Part shown: positions 7,927-16,964 of the stretch, piece by piece
How the letters are laid out: the number at the start of each line of letters is the position of its first letter
Numbering within the stretch: position 1 is the first letter of the stretch
Origin: Micromonospora rhizosphaerae
Lineage (GTDB): Bacteria; Actinomycetota; Actinomycetes; Mycobacteriales; Micromonosporaceae
Reading direction: 5' to 3'
NCBI RefSeq assembly: GCF_900091465.1
Contig: NZ_FMHV01000002.1
Coordinates: forward strand, 1,984,001 to 2,048,000
DNA length: 64,000 nt
Made by a program: the position numbers and the translations under genes
The notes under the pieces: model-generated
Told to the model about the DNA's origin: nothing
What the model saw: the letters and a program-made list of their open reading frames with translations, nothing else
Databases searched by the model: none

Positions 7927-9960
7927 ATGAGAAAGGCCGTCGTACGAGGCCTGGCCGCAGCGATCGGGCTAGCTCTGGCCGTGGGCGCAGCGAGTACGGG
8001 CGCCGCAGCGGCGCCAAGTCCGGTCACGGTGCCTGCGTCAGCGCCAGGCAACGTAGCCGCCGTCCCACCGATGGGGTGGAACGACTGGTACACGTTCTTC
8101 TGTGACTTGGACGAGAACCTGATCAAGCAGACGGTGGATGCGATGATCTCCACCGGCATGCGCGATGCGGGCTACAAGTACGTGAACCTTGACGATTGCT
8201 GGAGCGCGAAGGAGCGCGATGCGGCGGGTCGGCTGCAGGCGGACCCCGCCAAGTTCCCGAGTGGCATCAAGGCGCTCGCTGACTACGTCCACGAGCGTGG
8301 CATGAAGCTTGGCATCTACGGCGACGTGGGCACTCAGACGTGCGCGCGCTACCCCGGCAGCTATGGCCATGAGGCGGTTGACGCACAGACCTTCGCCGAC
8401 TGGGAGGTCGACTTCGTCAAGGTCGACTGGTGCTTCGTGCCCTTCGAGGACTTCCCGGGCAAGTCTCAGCAGGAGGTAGCGGCGGAGCTGTACGGCCGCT
8501 GGCACGACGCAATCGAGGCGACCGGCCGCCCGATGTTCTTCAGCATCTGCGTGTGGGACCCGAGCGTGAAGTCATGGGAGATCGCTGGTCCGCTCGGCGA
8601 CATGTGGCGCACCAGCAACGACTACTCCGATAGTTGGGGCGCGGTGCTCGGCAACATCGACGCGCAGGCTCCGCTCGCCGACCTGGCCGGCCCGGACAAG
8701 GGTTGGAACGACCCCGACATCCTCATGGTCGGCAAGGGCGGGATGACTGCGACGGAGTACCGCACGCAGTTCTCGATGTGGTCGATGATGGCCGCCCCAT
8801 TGCTCGCTGGGAACGACGTTCGCAACATGTCGCAGGAGACCTTGCGGACACTGACCAACACCGAGGTCATCGCGATCGACCAGGACCCGCTCGGCAGGCA
8901 GGCGACTCGGGTGCGCGACGACGGTGATCTCGAAGTCTGGGCGCGTCCGCTGGCCAATGGTGACGTGGCTGTGGCGCTCCTCAACAGGTCGGGCATCGCC
9001 CAGACCATCACGGCGCAGGCCAGTGAGGCCGGGCTCCCGACGGCCGAGAGCTACTCGCTCCGCGACGTCTGGGCTCACCAGACGACGAAGTCGACTGGGG
9101 CGATCCGGGCATTCGTTCCCAGCCACGGTACGGCGGTCTTCCGGGTGACTCAGAGTGGAGACGCGAAGGCTCCCGCAGTGTCGACATCGGTCAAGATCGG
9201 GGCAGATGCCGGGACCGAATGGCCGGTGCTCTTCCCGGGCGAGCCCGGCACGGTCGAGGTCGTCGTCGCCAATGACGCCCCGATGACCGTGACCGACGTC
9301 CGCATCGAGCTCGTCGTCCCCGACGGCTGGGATGTCGAAGGTGATCCGGTACGCCGCGAGCGCCAACTTGGCGGAGAACGCGAGGTGAGCGTTTCCTACG
9401 CCGTCACGCCGTCGCGGGACACTTCCGGGGACCGCACTCCGGTCACTGCACGGGTGACCTACCAGTACGGCAAGAACATCGGCTCCACCTCAGGGACGCA
9501 GCTCGCGCTCGTCGTGCCAAAGCCGCCGACCGGCGAGTCCTACCTGAGCGACCTCGCCTGGCTCGACGCGTCGAGCGGCTGGCAGTCGGTCACCCGCGAC
9601 CGCGAGGTCGGCGGCGGACCCATCAACCTCGCCGGCACCACCTACGCCAAAGGCCTCGGCCTTGCCACACCCGGCGACGTGACCTACTGGGTCGGCGAGT
9701 CCTGCTCTCGGCTGACCGCGCTGGCCGGCATCGATGACGTGGTCGACCGGGTCAGCCCCGCGGGCGGCACTGCCGTCTTCGAGGTGTACGCAGACGGCGA
9801 GAAGGTGTTCGACAGCGGTCTGGTTCGCCGCGGGGCCGCGATTCCGGTGGACGTTTCACTGACCGGTGTCTCGGAACTTCGCCTGCACGTCGCCGACGGC
9901 GGCGATGGCGGGTACAACGACCGAGCCGACTGGGCAGACGCGAAGGTCACCTGCGCCTGA
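7927..9960 (+). CDS. Secreted GH27 alpha-galactosidase with NEW3 and NPCBM domains
   Basis: 677 residues; ATG preceded by AAAGGAA. A signal peptide (about 1-29, AxA-type cleavage) leads into a GH27 catalytic barrel: PPMGWNDWYTF, NLDDCW, and DFVKVDWCF with the expected nucleophile Asp167, then RTSNDYSD with the acid/base Asp232. A beta-sandwich follows to about 410, then a NEW3-like domain (about 415-510) and a C-terminal NPCBM carbohydrate-binding module (about 535-677). It would release galactose from alpha-galactosides outside the cell, feeding the adjacent uptake and oxidation genes. Third codon positions look less GC-biased than in the flanking genes. Confidence 0.93.
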   Translation: MRKAVVRGLAAAIGLALAVGAASTGAAAAPSPVTVPASAPGNVAAVPPMGWNDWYTFFCDLDENLIKQTVDAMISTGMRDAGYKYVNLDDCWSAKERDAAGRLQADPAKFPSGIKALADYVHERGMKLGIYGDVGTQTCARYPGSYGHEAVDAQTFADWEVDFVKVDWCFVPFEDFPGKSQQEVAAELYGRWHDAIEATGRPMFFSICVWDPSVKSWEIAGPLGDMWRTSNDYSDSWGAVLGNIDAQAPLADLAGPDKGWNDPDILMVGKGGMTATEYRTQFSMWSMMAAPLLAGNDVRNMSQETLRTLTNTEVIAIDQDPLGRQATRVRDDGDLEVWARPLANGDVAVALLNRSGIAQTITAQASEAGLPTAESYSLRDVWAHQTTKSTGAIRAFVPSHGTAVFRVTQSGDAKAPAVSTSVKIGADAGTEWPVLFPGEPGTVEVVVANDAPMTVTDVRIELVVPDGWDVEGDPVRRERQLGGEREVSVSYAVTPSRDTSGDRTPVTARVTYQYGKNIGSTSGTQLALVVPKPPTGESYLSDLAWLDASSGWQSVTRDREVGGGPINLAGTTYAKGLGLATPGDVTYWVGESCSRLTALAGIDDVVDRVSPAGGTAVFEVYADGEKVFDSGLVRRGAAIPVDVSLTGVSELRLHVADGGDGGYNDRADWADAKVTCA

Positions 9961-9973
9961 CCCGCTGAGGTGC

Positions 9974-10008
9974 GTGGCGCCCCGGTGTCTTCGACGCCGG
10001 GGCGCCAC
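9974..10008 (+). terminator. Hairpin terminator after the alpha-galactosidase gene
   Basis: GTGGCGCCCCGG pairs perfectly over 12 bp with CCGGGGCGCCAC across an 11-base loop, starting 14 bases after the stop codon. No T-run follows, which is common for actinobacterial terminators. Confidence 0.75.
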
Positions 10009-10156
10009 CCGTTGCGGATGGATTCCGACGAGCCACGAGACCCGACACAGCGGTAGCGGCTGGGTTCGTTCGAGTTCGGCGGACAACAATGGCGGCGACG
10101 GCCCTCGCGGAGGTCGCTTGACGGCGGGCTCGGCCCCCATCGGTAGAGGAGATCGG

Positions 10157-10879
10157 ATGACAGTGCCTGTTGCGTCACGGTATGGCCGTGGTCTGCACGG
10201 CTGGCTTGTTGACGAGCTGGGCCAGATACTCGTCGCCAACCCGCCGGACGCCGTCCCCGCACTCGACCCCGTGTCGGTTGGGGAGCGTTTCGGAGTATCG
10301 CGCACCGTGGTACGTGAGGCGTTTCGCGTCTTGGAGGCCAAGGGTCTGCTCAGCGCCAGGCCCAATGTGGGCACTCAACTTCGTCCCCGGAGCGAGTGGA
10401 ATCTCTTCGATTCGCAGGTGATCAAATGGCGCATTCACAGCCAAGAGATGCCCGACCAGATGAAGGAATTGCTCGAACTGCGCACGGCCATCGAACCGTT
10501 CGCCGCGGGACTTGCCGCTGCCCGAATCGCCCCGGACCAGCGGTCCTCCCTGGAGACCGCGCGCGATGCGCTGGTGGCGGCCTTCGAGGCGCACGACCTG
10601 TCCGCCTTCACGCGCGCCGACATCGAGCTGCATGCGTCATTGCTGGATGCGAGCGGAAATCCGATGATCGCGCAGCTCGCCGTGGTCGTCACAAGTGCGC
10701 TCCGAGCCAGAGAAGAGCTGCAACTGAGGCCGGAGACGCTGTCGGCGTACGCGACGGATCTGCATGTGCAGCTGGTCGACGCGGTACTTGCGGGCTCGGC
10801 TGACGAAGCCGAGGCGCGAATGCGTGAGCTTGTGGCGTCAGTGAGCCATTCACTGGGTGACGATCTACCACCTACGTAA
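10157..10879 (+). CDS. FadR-type GntR transcriptional regulator
   Basis: 240 residues from the ATG at 10157 with GAGGAG upstream. The winged helix (about residues 8-75) includes VSVGERFGVSRTVVREAFRVLEAKGLL, and the C-terminal all-helical FCD domain (about 95-230) has the histidine/aspartate positions that bind metal and an organic acid ligand (DIELHASLLDASGN). Lies 5 bp from the convergent end of the aldolase gene. In galactonate loci regulators of this family respond to galactonate or its derivatives; a similar role is inferred. Confidence 0.9.
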   Translation: MTVPVASRYGRGLHGWLVDELGQILVANPPDAVPALDPVSVGERFGVSRTVVREAFRVLEAKGLLSARPNVGTQLRPRSEWNLFDSQVIKWRIHSQEMPDQMKELLELRTAIEPFAAGLAAARIAPDQRSSLETARDALVAAFEAHDLSAFTRADIELHASLLDASGNPMIAQLAVVVTSALRAREELQLRPETLSAYATDLHVQLVDAVLAGSADEAEARMRELVASVSHSLGDDLPPT

Positions 10880-10884
10880 GGGAA

Positions 10885-11514
10885 TTAGCCACGTCCGCTC
10901 TCCGTGGGCTGCAGATGCTCGGCCAGCACCGCGGCGAGACGCTCCAGCTGCTCCGGGTCGGACAACGCCGAGCCCACGGCGACCACACGCGCGCCGGCGG
11001 CGAGGTAGTCGGGAGCGTTGTGGGCATCGACTCCACCGGTCGCCACGAACGTCACCTGGGGGAATGGTGCGCGCATCGCGACGAACCAGTCAGGTCGGAG
11101 CACGTTGGCCGGGAAGGCCTTGACCCAGGTGAGGCCGTGGCGCAGCGCCTGCTGGATCTCGCTGGCGGTTGAGACGCCGGGCAGGTGCGGCAATCCGGCG
11201 GCGACCGAGGCGGCGACGACGGCGTCGTCAAGTCCGGGTGCGACGGTGAAGGTGACGCCGATCTCAGCGACGGTCCGGACCTGGTCGACGGTGATGACGG
11301 TGCCGGCACCGACTCCTCGGCCGCGTTCCCGGCCGGCGGCCACGGCTGCCTTCAGGGACCGCACCGCGTCGGTGGTCTGCACCGGCACCTCGACGACGTC
11401 GATGCCGAGATCCCACGCCCTGGTCGCCAGTTCGACCGTCTCGCGCGGCGGCAGCCCGCGCAGGATGGCCATTACCACGGCGCTGCCGAAGATGTCCTCA
11501 ATTCCGTGGCCCAC
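10885..11514 (-). CDS. KDPG-family aldolase (probable 2-keto-3-deoxy-6-phosphogalactonate aldolase)
   Basis: Start chosen at the GTG at 11514, which has GAGGGAG 6 bases upstream and overlaps the kinase gene by 17 bp. The 209-residue length fits KDPG/KHG aldolases. Visible motifs: MAILRGLPP, DVVEVPVQT (catalytic glutamate region), VGAGTVIT, and WVKAFPANV with the Schiff-base lysine. The reaction splits the phosphorylated keto-deoxy acid to pyruvate and glyceraldehyde 3-phosphate. Last gene of the nine-gene operon; galactose specificity comes from context. Confidence 0.9.
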   Translation of the reverse strand: MGHGIEDIFGSAVVMAILRGLPPRETVELATRAWDLGIDVVEVPVQTTDAVRSLKAAVAAGRERGRGVGAGTVITVDQVRTVAEIGVTFTVAPGLDDAVVAASVAAGLPHLPGVSTASEIQQALRHGLTWVKAFPANVLRPDWFVAMRAPFPQVTFVATGGVDAHNAPDYLAAGARVVAVGSALSDPEQLERLAAVLAEHLQPTESGRG

Positions 11515-12481
11515 GAAATACTCCCTCGTCCAGTCGGTCGAGCTGTGATCGGTGTGGCAGTTCGCCCAGGTCGCCGACGGTTCGCAGCGTGTGAGCCGCA
11601 GCCAGGTGGCCGCGCCGAAGTCGGGAAGCAGGATGGCAGTCGTCCAGCAGCCCCGACAGGAAGCCGGAGGCGAAGGCGTCTCCCGCGCCGACGGGCTCGA
11701 CCACGTCCACCTGTGGCGCCGGTTCGAACACATCGCCGCCATCGCCGTACGACGTGGCGCCGTGCTCGGCGTCCTTGACCACGAGCGTCGGTACGTGCGG
11801 TAGCAGCGCGCGCACCTGTGTCGGGGTAGCCGTTCCCCACAGCCGCTCCGCCTCGTCACGCCCGACGAACACGAGGTCCGCGGCCCGGGCCAGCCGGAGC
11901 AACGCGGGCGCGGCGGTTTCGGCGGACCACAGCGCCGGACGATGGTTGACGTCGAAGGACAGGAGCGGTCCCCGCACAGTGCGGTCGACAAGGAGAGCGT
12001 CGACCAGGTCGGCGCAGCTCTGGGAGAGCGCTGGCGTGATGCCGGACACGTGAATGAGCCGAGTGCGGTGCAGGGCCGGAACGGAGTCCACGAGGTCCCG
12101 TGTCATCGCGCTCGCGGCGGACTCGCGGCGGTAGTAGTGGACGGCTGTCCCGTGGGGGGCGGGATCCTTGAAGTAGACGCCGGTCGGCCGATCCGGGTCG
12201 ACCTCGACCATCGTGAGGTCCACGCTTCGCCGGGTGAGCTCGTCTGCGATCAACTGGCCGAACTGGTCGTCGCCCACCCGGCTCACCCATGCGGCACGGT
12301 GACCCAATGCGACGAGTGTGCAGGCGACGTTGGACTCGGCTCCGCCGATGTGCATCGCAAGATGGGGCCGGGTCGCGAGAGGCTGAGCGTCGATGGGGGT
12401 CAGTTGCAGCATGGTCTCGCCGATGCAGACCGCATCCAACCCCTGTGCGACGGCGTTGGCTGTCTGCGTTCGCGAGGTCAC
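11498..12481 (-). CDS. PfkB-family sugar kinase (probable 2-keto-3-deoxygalactonate/gluconate kinase)
   Basis: 327 residues, usual for PfkB/ribokinase proteins. The N-terminal glycine motif HIGGAESNVACTLVALGH and the C-terminal signature VEPVGAGDAFASGFLSGLL with the catalytic aspartate are intact. The family includes KDG kinases. Canonical DgoK belongs to a different fold, so here a PfkB enzyme appears to do that step. Start overlaps the end of the DUF4432 gene by 4 bp. Confidence 0.88.
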   Translation of the reverse strand: MTSRTQTANAVAQGLDAVCIGETMLQLTPIDAQPLATRPHLAMHIGGAESNVACTLVALGHRAAWVSRVGDDQFGQLIADELTRRSVDLTMVEVDPDRPTGVYFKDPAPHGTAVHYYRRESAASAMTRDLVDSVPALHRTRLIHVSGITPALSQSCADLVDALLVDRTVRGPLLSFDVNHRPALWSAETAAPALLRLARAADLVFVGRDEAERLWGTATPTQVRALLPHVPTLVVKDAEHGATSYGDGGDVFEPAPQVDVVEPVGAGDAFASGFLSGLLDDCHPASRLRRGHLAAAHTLRTVGDLGELPHRSQLDRLDEGVFRGPRN

Positions 12482-13323
12482 GAACCCGTCCTGTCGGCGG
12501 AGACGACGAGCCGCCAGGCGACCTCACCGGAGGCTGGCACCGTCGCCGCCTCGTGTGGCGCGGCTTCGGCCAGGTCGAAGACGGTGCCGAGCATCGGTTC
12601 GACGCCGACGCTGCGGTACGGCTCCCGTGGTGGAAAACCGCCCAGGTTGCGCCACAGCGCCGTACCAGCTGGCTGGTTGTCCACCTCGAGCAGCATCCGA
12701 AGCGTGTCAGCTCCGTCGATGATCCGCACGTCGGCGCACCTGAGGATCGCTCCCACCGCTGAACCGTCGGTCGGTCCGAGCTGCGACAGTGGCAACCCCA
12801 GCGGCTCCGGCCACGCTCCCGTCATCGTCGTGGCGCCGGCCGTCCACGCATCGCCGAGGATGGCTGCAGCCTCCGGGTAGACCAGCGTCGGCGTGCCGCG
12901 CGGGGCGAGGAGTCGTGCCGAATCCGACACATCGAGCAGTGCGTGGCCCGCCCACAGAAAGCGATAGCCGGGGTTCGCGGACAGCCGGTAGGACGCGACG
13001 ACGGCCCCACCGACGTGCTCGATCCTGCGGCGCAGCACGAAATCCGGGCAGTCGACGACAGCACCTCCATGGTCGTGCCGCCAGGGTCGTGACCACGCAT
13101 CCCCGTGGTCTGGCCTGCCGCGTACGGTCGGGATGCACTCCTCGAGCCCACCCACATCGACGAAATCCGTGCCTGGCCGAACGTGCCTGCGCGCCGGATC
13201 TGCGCGGGACCACAGCCATTCGCGGCTACCGCCGGACAGCGAGGTCCAGCGACCGCCAAGGGTGAGGTCGACTTCCGCGGTTAGCGGTACCCGCCGCCCG
13301 GTCACCGGGGTGTTGCCTACCAT
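12478..13323 (-). CDS. DUF4432 aldose-epimerase-like protein
   Basis: 281 residues from the ATG at 13323, which overlaps the dehydratase stop by 7 bp. The sequence is rich in beta strands typical of galactose mutarotase folds (VGGLEECIPTVRG, NPGYRFLWAGHALLDV, SVGVEPMLG). DUF4432 proteins are related to aldose 1-epimerases and often lie in sugar-acid operons. A mutarotase or sugar-acid epimerase step is an inference from fold and position. Confidence 0.8.
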   Translation of the reverse strand: MVGNTPVTGRRVPLTAEVDLTLGGRWTSLSGGSREWLWSRADPARRHVRPGTDFVDVGGLEECIPTVRGRPDHGDAWSRPWRHDHGGAVVDCPDFVLRRRIEHVGGAVVASYRLSANPGYRFLWAGHALLDVSDSARLLAPRGTPTLVYPEAAAILGDAWTAGATTMTGAWPEPLGLPLSQLGPTDGSAVGAILRCADVRIIDGADTLRMLLEVDNQPAGTALWRNLGGFPPREPYRSVGVEPMLGTVFDLAEAAPHEAATVPASGEVAWRLVVSADRTGS

Positions 13324-14462
13324 TCGGCGAACGAGCCGTCGTCGTGTCGCCAGATCGGGTTGCGCCACGCGTGACCGGCCTCGTCGGCCCGACGTACGGC
13401 AGCCTCGTCCACCTCGATACCCAGACCGGGCTGCTCGGGTCGCCGCGCGTACCCGTCGACGAACGTGAACACCGACGGGTCTACCAGGTAGTCGAGCAGA
13501 CCGGCCTCCTCGTTGTAGTGGATGCCGATGCTGTGTTCCTGGATGAGGTGGTTCGGCGTCGCGAACGCGACCTGCAGGCTTGCTGCCAGCGCGATGGGTC
13601 CGAGCGGGCAGTGTGGCGCGAGGTGTACGCCATACGTCTCGGCCAGGGCCGCGATGCGCCGCGTCTCCGAGATGCCGCCGGCGTGGGAAAGGTCTGGTTG
13701 GACAACCGTTACGCCGGCCTGCAGAACCGGCAGGAATTCAGACCGCGAATAGAGGCGTTCGCCGGTCGCGATCGGGATCGTCGTGGCTTCCACGACGCCA
13801 CGCAGCCGGTGCGAGTTCTCGGGCACCACCGGCTCCTCGGCGAACAGCGGCTGCAACTCCTCGAGCAGCGGGAGCACGCGGCGGGCGTCGGCCACCGTGA
13901 CCCGGCCGTGGAAGTCGAGTGCGAAGTCCCGGGACTGTCCGAGCACCTCCCGCGCGAGTGTCGCGCGCTCGACGATGGCGCGGATGTCGCCGAGTGATCC
14001 GCCGCTCGGAAACCGCCCGGTGGCGTTCATCTTCACTGCGGTGAAGCCGGCCTCGACCTGTGCCGTGATGGCTTCCGCGAGCTCGGTGGGCTCGTCGCCG
14101 CCGACCCAGGCGTACATCCGGACCCGGTCACGTACGTTGCCGCCGAGCAGTGCGTGTACGGGAGCACCGTACGTCTTGCCGGCGATGTCCCACAGTGCCT
14201 GGTCGATCCCGGCGACAGCGGACGAAAGCACCGGTCCGCCGCGGTAGAACCCACCCTTGGTCAGCACCTGCCAGTGGTCCTCGATCCGCAGCGGATCCTG
14301 TCCGACAAGTTGCTCGGCGAGCACGTTGACCGCGGCCCGCACGGGCTCCGCGCGTCCTTCGACGACCGGCTCACCCCAGCCGACTACGCCTTCGTCGGTC
14401 TCGATCCGGCAGAACAGCCAACGCGGTGGCACGAGGAAGGTCTCGACGCGAGTGATCTTCAT
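13317..14462 (-). CDS. dgoD: D-galactonate dehydratase
   Basis: 381 residues, the family's normal length. The start MKITRVETFLVPPRWLF and GGFYRGGPVLSSAVAGIDQ are characteristic of DgoD in the enolase superfamily. Metal ligands are seen at Asp183 (ALDFHGR), Glu209 (LFAEEPV) and Glu235 (ATGERLY), with catalytic His185 and His284 (LAPHCPLGP); this numbering agrees closely with the known enzyme. It dehydrates D-galactonate to 2-keto-3-deoxygalactonate. Overlaps both neighbours in the operon. Confidence 0.93.
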   Translation of the reverse strand: MKITRVETFLVPPRWLFCRIETDEGVVGWGEPVVEGRAEPVRAAVNVLAEQLVGQDPLRIEDHWQVLTKGGFYRGGPVLSSAVAGIDQALWDIAGKTYGAPVHALLGGNVRDRVRMYAWVGGDEPTELAEAITAQVEAGFTAVKMNATGRFPSGGSLGDIRAIVERATLAREVLGQSRDFALDFHGRVTVADARRVLPLLEELQPLFAEEPVVPENSHRLRGVVEATTIPIATGERLYSRSEFLPVLQAGVTVVQPDLSHAGGISETRRIAALAETYGVHLAPHCPLGPIALAASLQVAFATPNHLIQEHSIGIHYNEEAGLLDYLVDPSVFTFVDGYARRPEQPGLGIEVDEAAVRRADEAGHAWRNPIWRHDDGSFAEW

Positions 14463-15151
14463 GAGCCCAACTCCCGCTCGTCGCGCGCGGCCTGCTCCAG
14501 CAGCGCCCGCATCGCCTGCTCGGCACGGTCGCCGTCGGCGGCCCGAACCGCGTCCAGCACCTCTCGGTGGGGCGGCAGGAAGTCGTCGCGATGGCCCTCG
14601 GCATGAACGATGAGGTCTCGCGTGCGCAGTCCGATCTCGATGATGTGCTCCATCCTGACGAGCAGTTCGTTGTGCGTCGCGGCGAGCAGGGCGCGGTGAA
14701 ATGCGAGGTCGGCATCGACAATGACCTCTGTGGTGGGCTCGGCCGTCACGGATGCGAGTGCGGCCTCGAGCGCGTCCAGGTCGGCATCGGTTCGGCGAGC
14801 CGCGGCGAGGCGGGCTCCCTGCGGCTCGACGATGAGCCGTACCTCCGCCAGGTTGGCGAGGAACGCGTCGTTGTCGGCGCCCTCGAACTGCCAGCGCAGC
14901 AGGTCCGGGTCCAGGAGGCTCCAGTCCGTCCGTGGCCGCACGAATGTGCCGCGTTTCGGCCGGGCGTCGACGAGGCCCTTCGCGGCGAGGACCCGCAGCG
15001 CCTCGCGCACCACGGTGAGGCTGACGTCGTACTCACGCTCCAGGCGGTCGACCTCGATGGTCGTACCGGGCGGGAACTCGCCGGCGACGATGCGGCGGCC
15101 GACCTCCCGCACGACGTGTCCGTGGAGGCCGCGGTCCGGGTAGTTGCTCAT
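14459..15151 (-). CDS. FadR-type GntR transcriptional regulator within the operon
   Basis: 230 residues from the ATG at 15151, overlapping the SDR gene by 4 bp. The winged helix (about residues 10-75) contains EREYDVSLTVVREALRVLAAKGLV, and the FCD domain has DADLAFHRALLAATHN and a late histidine (PPHREVLDAV). It is distinct in sequence from the regulator at 10157-10879, so the cluster carries two FadR-type regulators, this one probably autoregulating the operon. Confidence 0.9.
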   Translation of the reverse strand: MSNYPDRGLHGHVVREVGRRIVAGEFPPGTTIEVDRLEREYDVSLTVVREALRVLAAKGLVDARPKRGTFVRPRTDWSLLDPDLLRWQFEGADNDAFLANLAEVRLIVEPQGARLAAARRTDADLDALEAALASVTAEPTTEVIVDADLAFHRALLAATHNELLVRMEHIIEIGLRTRDLIVHAEGHRDDFLPPHREVLDAVRAADGDRAEQAMRALLEQAARDERELGS

Positions 15152-15918
15152 GCGGAGTCCTTCTTCGCCGACCAGCCGCCATCGACGGTGATCGTAGTGC
15201 CGGTGATGTACGAGCTCTCGTCGCTGGCGAGGAACGCGACGGCAGCCGCGACCTCGTGGGGCCGGCCGAACCGCTGTGCCGCTGTCCCGGCGATGCTGCG
15301 GTCGCGGGCGCCCTGGTCGATGCCGTGCCAGAGCGGCGTGAGGATCGGCCCCGGCACGACGGCGTTGACCCTCACCTCCGGTCCGTACTCGACCGCGAGC
15401 TGACGTGTCAGCGCGAGCAGCCCGCCCTTCGATGCCGCGTACGCGGGATGGCCGGGGAGTCCGTGCGTGGCGTGCACCGAGGACGTGACCACGACCGACC
15501 CGTTGCCGCTGGCCCGCAGGAGCCCGATGCACGAGCGCAGGCCGAGGTAGGCGGCCTTGAGGTTGATCGCGAGCTGCCGGTCCCAGTCCGCCTCGTCCAG
15601 CTCGTGCGCTGGGGCCGTGACCATCGCGGCGGCGTTGGAGAACAAGACGTCAAGGCGCCCGAACTCGGCTCGCGCGAGGCCGGCCACGGCTTCCCACGTC
15701 GCGGCCTGGGATACGTCGCCGACCAGAGCCCGCACCGGCGCGGTGCCGAGGTGGGTCGCGTTGGGAACACGGTCCACGGCGATCACCGCTGCGCCCTCGG
15801 CGATGAAGCGGTCCACGACGGCAGCACCTATCCCCGAGGCCGCGCCGGTGACGACCGCGACCCGACCGGCGAGCAGGCCCCGCACGGCGTTCACGGTGGG
15901 CATAGGCTGCTGGTTCAT
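15148..15918 (-). CDS. SDR-family oxidoreductase (probable galactose dehydrogenase)
   Basis: 256 residues from the ATG at 15918 (4-bp overlap with the permease gene); an in-frame ATG at 15903 is an alternative. NAD-binding TGAASGIG (about residues 24-31), active-site Ser146/147 and Tyr160-x3-Lys164 (YAASK), and the C-terminal TGTTITVDGGWS are all present. With a lactonase, galactonate dehydratase, kinase and aldolase beside it, oxidation of galactose to galactonolactone is the missing first step; this assignment is inferred, as SDR sequence alone does not give the substrate. Confidence 0.85.
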   Translation of the reverse strand: MNQQPMPTVNAVRGLLAGRVAVVTGAASGIGAAVVDRFIAEGAAVIAVDRVPNATHLGTAPVRALVGDVSQAATWEAVAGLARAEFGRLDVLFSNAAAMVTAPAHELDEADWDRQLAINLKAAYLGLRSCIGLLRASGNGSVVVTSSVHATHGLPGHPAYAASKGGLLALTRQLAVEYGPEVRVNAVVPGPILTPLWHGIDQGARDRSIAGTAAQRFGRPHEVAAAVAFLASDESSYITGTTITVDGGWSAKKDSA

Positions 15919-16964
15919 CGCGGCAGGCCGATGCGTCGTTCGCCGGAGCGCCGCTGCTGGATCACGACGGCGGCGACGAGGAGGATCCCCTTCGCGACGT
16001 TTTGCCAGAACGAGTTGACGCCGAGGATGTTGAGCCCGTTCTCGAGCACGCCGAGCAGGACGAGTGCGAGGACGGTGCCGGGGATCGTTCCGCGACCGCC
16101 CTGCATCGCGCAGCCACCGAGGGCGGCAGCGGTGATGGAGTACAGCTCGAGTCCTTCGCTGCCGGACACCGGCTGCCCCGAGCCGGTCTTGGCGGTCAGC
16201 AGGACGCCTGCGACGCCGGCGACGGTGCCGGTAAGGCAGTAGGCGGCGATGATGTAGCGGTTCAGGTTGACGCCGGCGAGCCGGGCCGCCTTGTCGTTGC
16301 CGCCGATGGCGTAGAGGTTGCGGCCGATGTCGGTGTACTTGAGCAGTACGTGCGCGGACACCGCGATCAACGCGAACACCCAGATGAGCGTGGGGATGCC
16401 GGCGATCGAGCCGCGCGCGATGAAGATGAAGATGGGGTCGGCGCCGGTGTAGCCCTGTGCCCGGCCGTCGGAAACCAACTGCGCGATGCCCTTGTAAGCG
16501 GCGAGCGTGGCGAGCGTCGCGATCACCGGGTTGACTCGCCCGTACACGATGATGATCCCGTTGACGAGCCCGCACACGAGGCCGGCGGCGAGCGCGGACA
16601 GCAGGCCGGGAAACGGGCCGCCGGCCGACGTGAAGACCATCGCGCAGGTCACCGACGTGAGGCCCGTGATCGAGCCGACCGAGATGTCCAGGCCACCGAT
16701 GATGATCACGATGGTCTGGGCAACCGCGAGGACACCGGCGATGGCGATCGTGGTGCCGATCGTGCGCAGGTTGGCCGAGCCGAAGAACTCGGGAGCCTGG
16801 ACTCCGATGATCGTGACGAGCGCGGCGAGCGCGATGAGCAGCGACGTGTTCTGGTTGAAGGGAACTCGCAGTCGGGCCATCCGAGCGAGGAGCCCCTTCG
16901 TACCCACGGCTTCGGGCTCGGCGGCCGCGTGGTCCAGTCGCTGGTCGTTCTGTGTCTGAGTCAT
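15915..16964 (-). CDS. Sugar ABC transporter permease (RbsC type)
   Basis: 349 residues with about ten hydrophobic segments. Family landmarks include GGLDISVGSITGLTSV, GLVNGIIIVYGRVNPVIATLATL and GRNLYAIGGNDKAARLAGVN (the EAA-like loop contacting the ATPase). It belongs to the BPD_transp_2 group that imports monosaccharides. Overlaps the ATPase gene by 4 bp. Confidence 0.92.
   Translation of the reverse strand: MTQTQNDQRLDHAAAEPEAVGTKGLLARMARLRVPFNQNTSLLIALAALVTIIGVQAPEFFGSANLRTIGTTIAIAGVLAVAQTIVIIIGGLDISVGSITGLTSVTCAMVFTSAGGPFPGLLSALAAGLVCGLVNGIIIVYGRVNPVIATLATLAAYKGIAQLVSDGRAQGYTGADPIFIFIARGSIAGIPTLIWVFALIAVSAHVLLKYTDIGRNLYAIGGNDKAARLAGVNLNRYIIAAYCLTGTVAGVAGVLLTAKTGSGQPVSGSEGLELYSITAAALGGCAMQGGRGTIPGTVLALVLLGVLENGLNILGVNSFWQNVAKGILLVAAVVIQQRRSGERRIGLPR

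Noticed and set aside
11515..11991. Upstream extension of the aldolase frame
   Set aside because: Lies within the kinase gene in another frame; the GTG at 11514 with GAGGGAG matches the family start.
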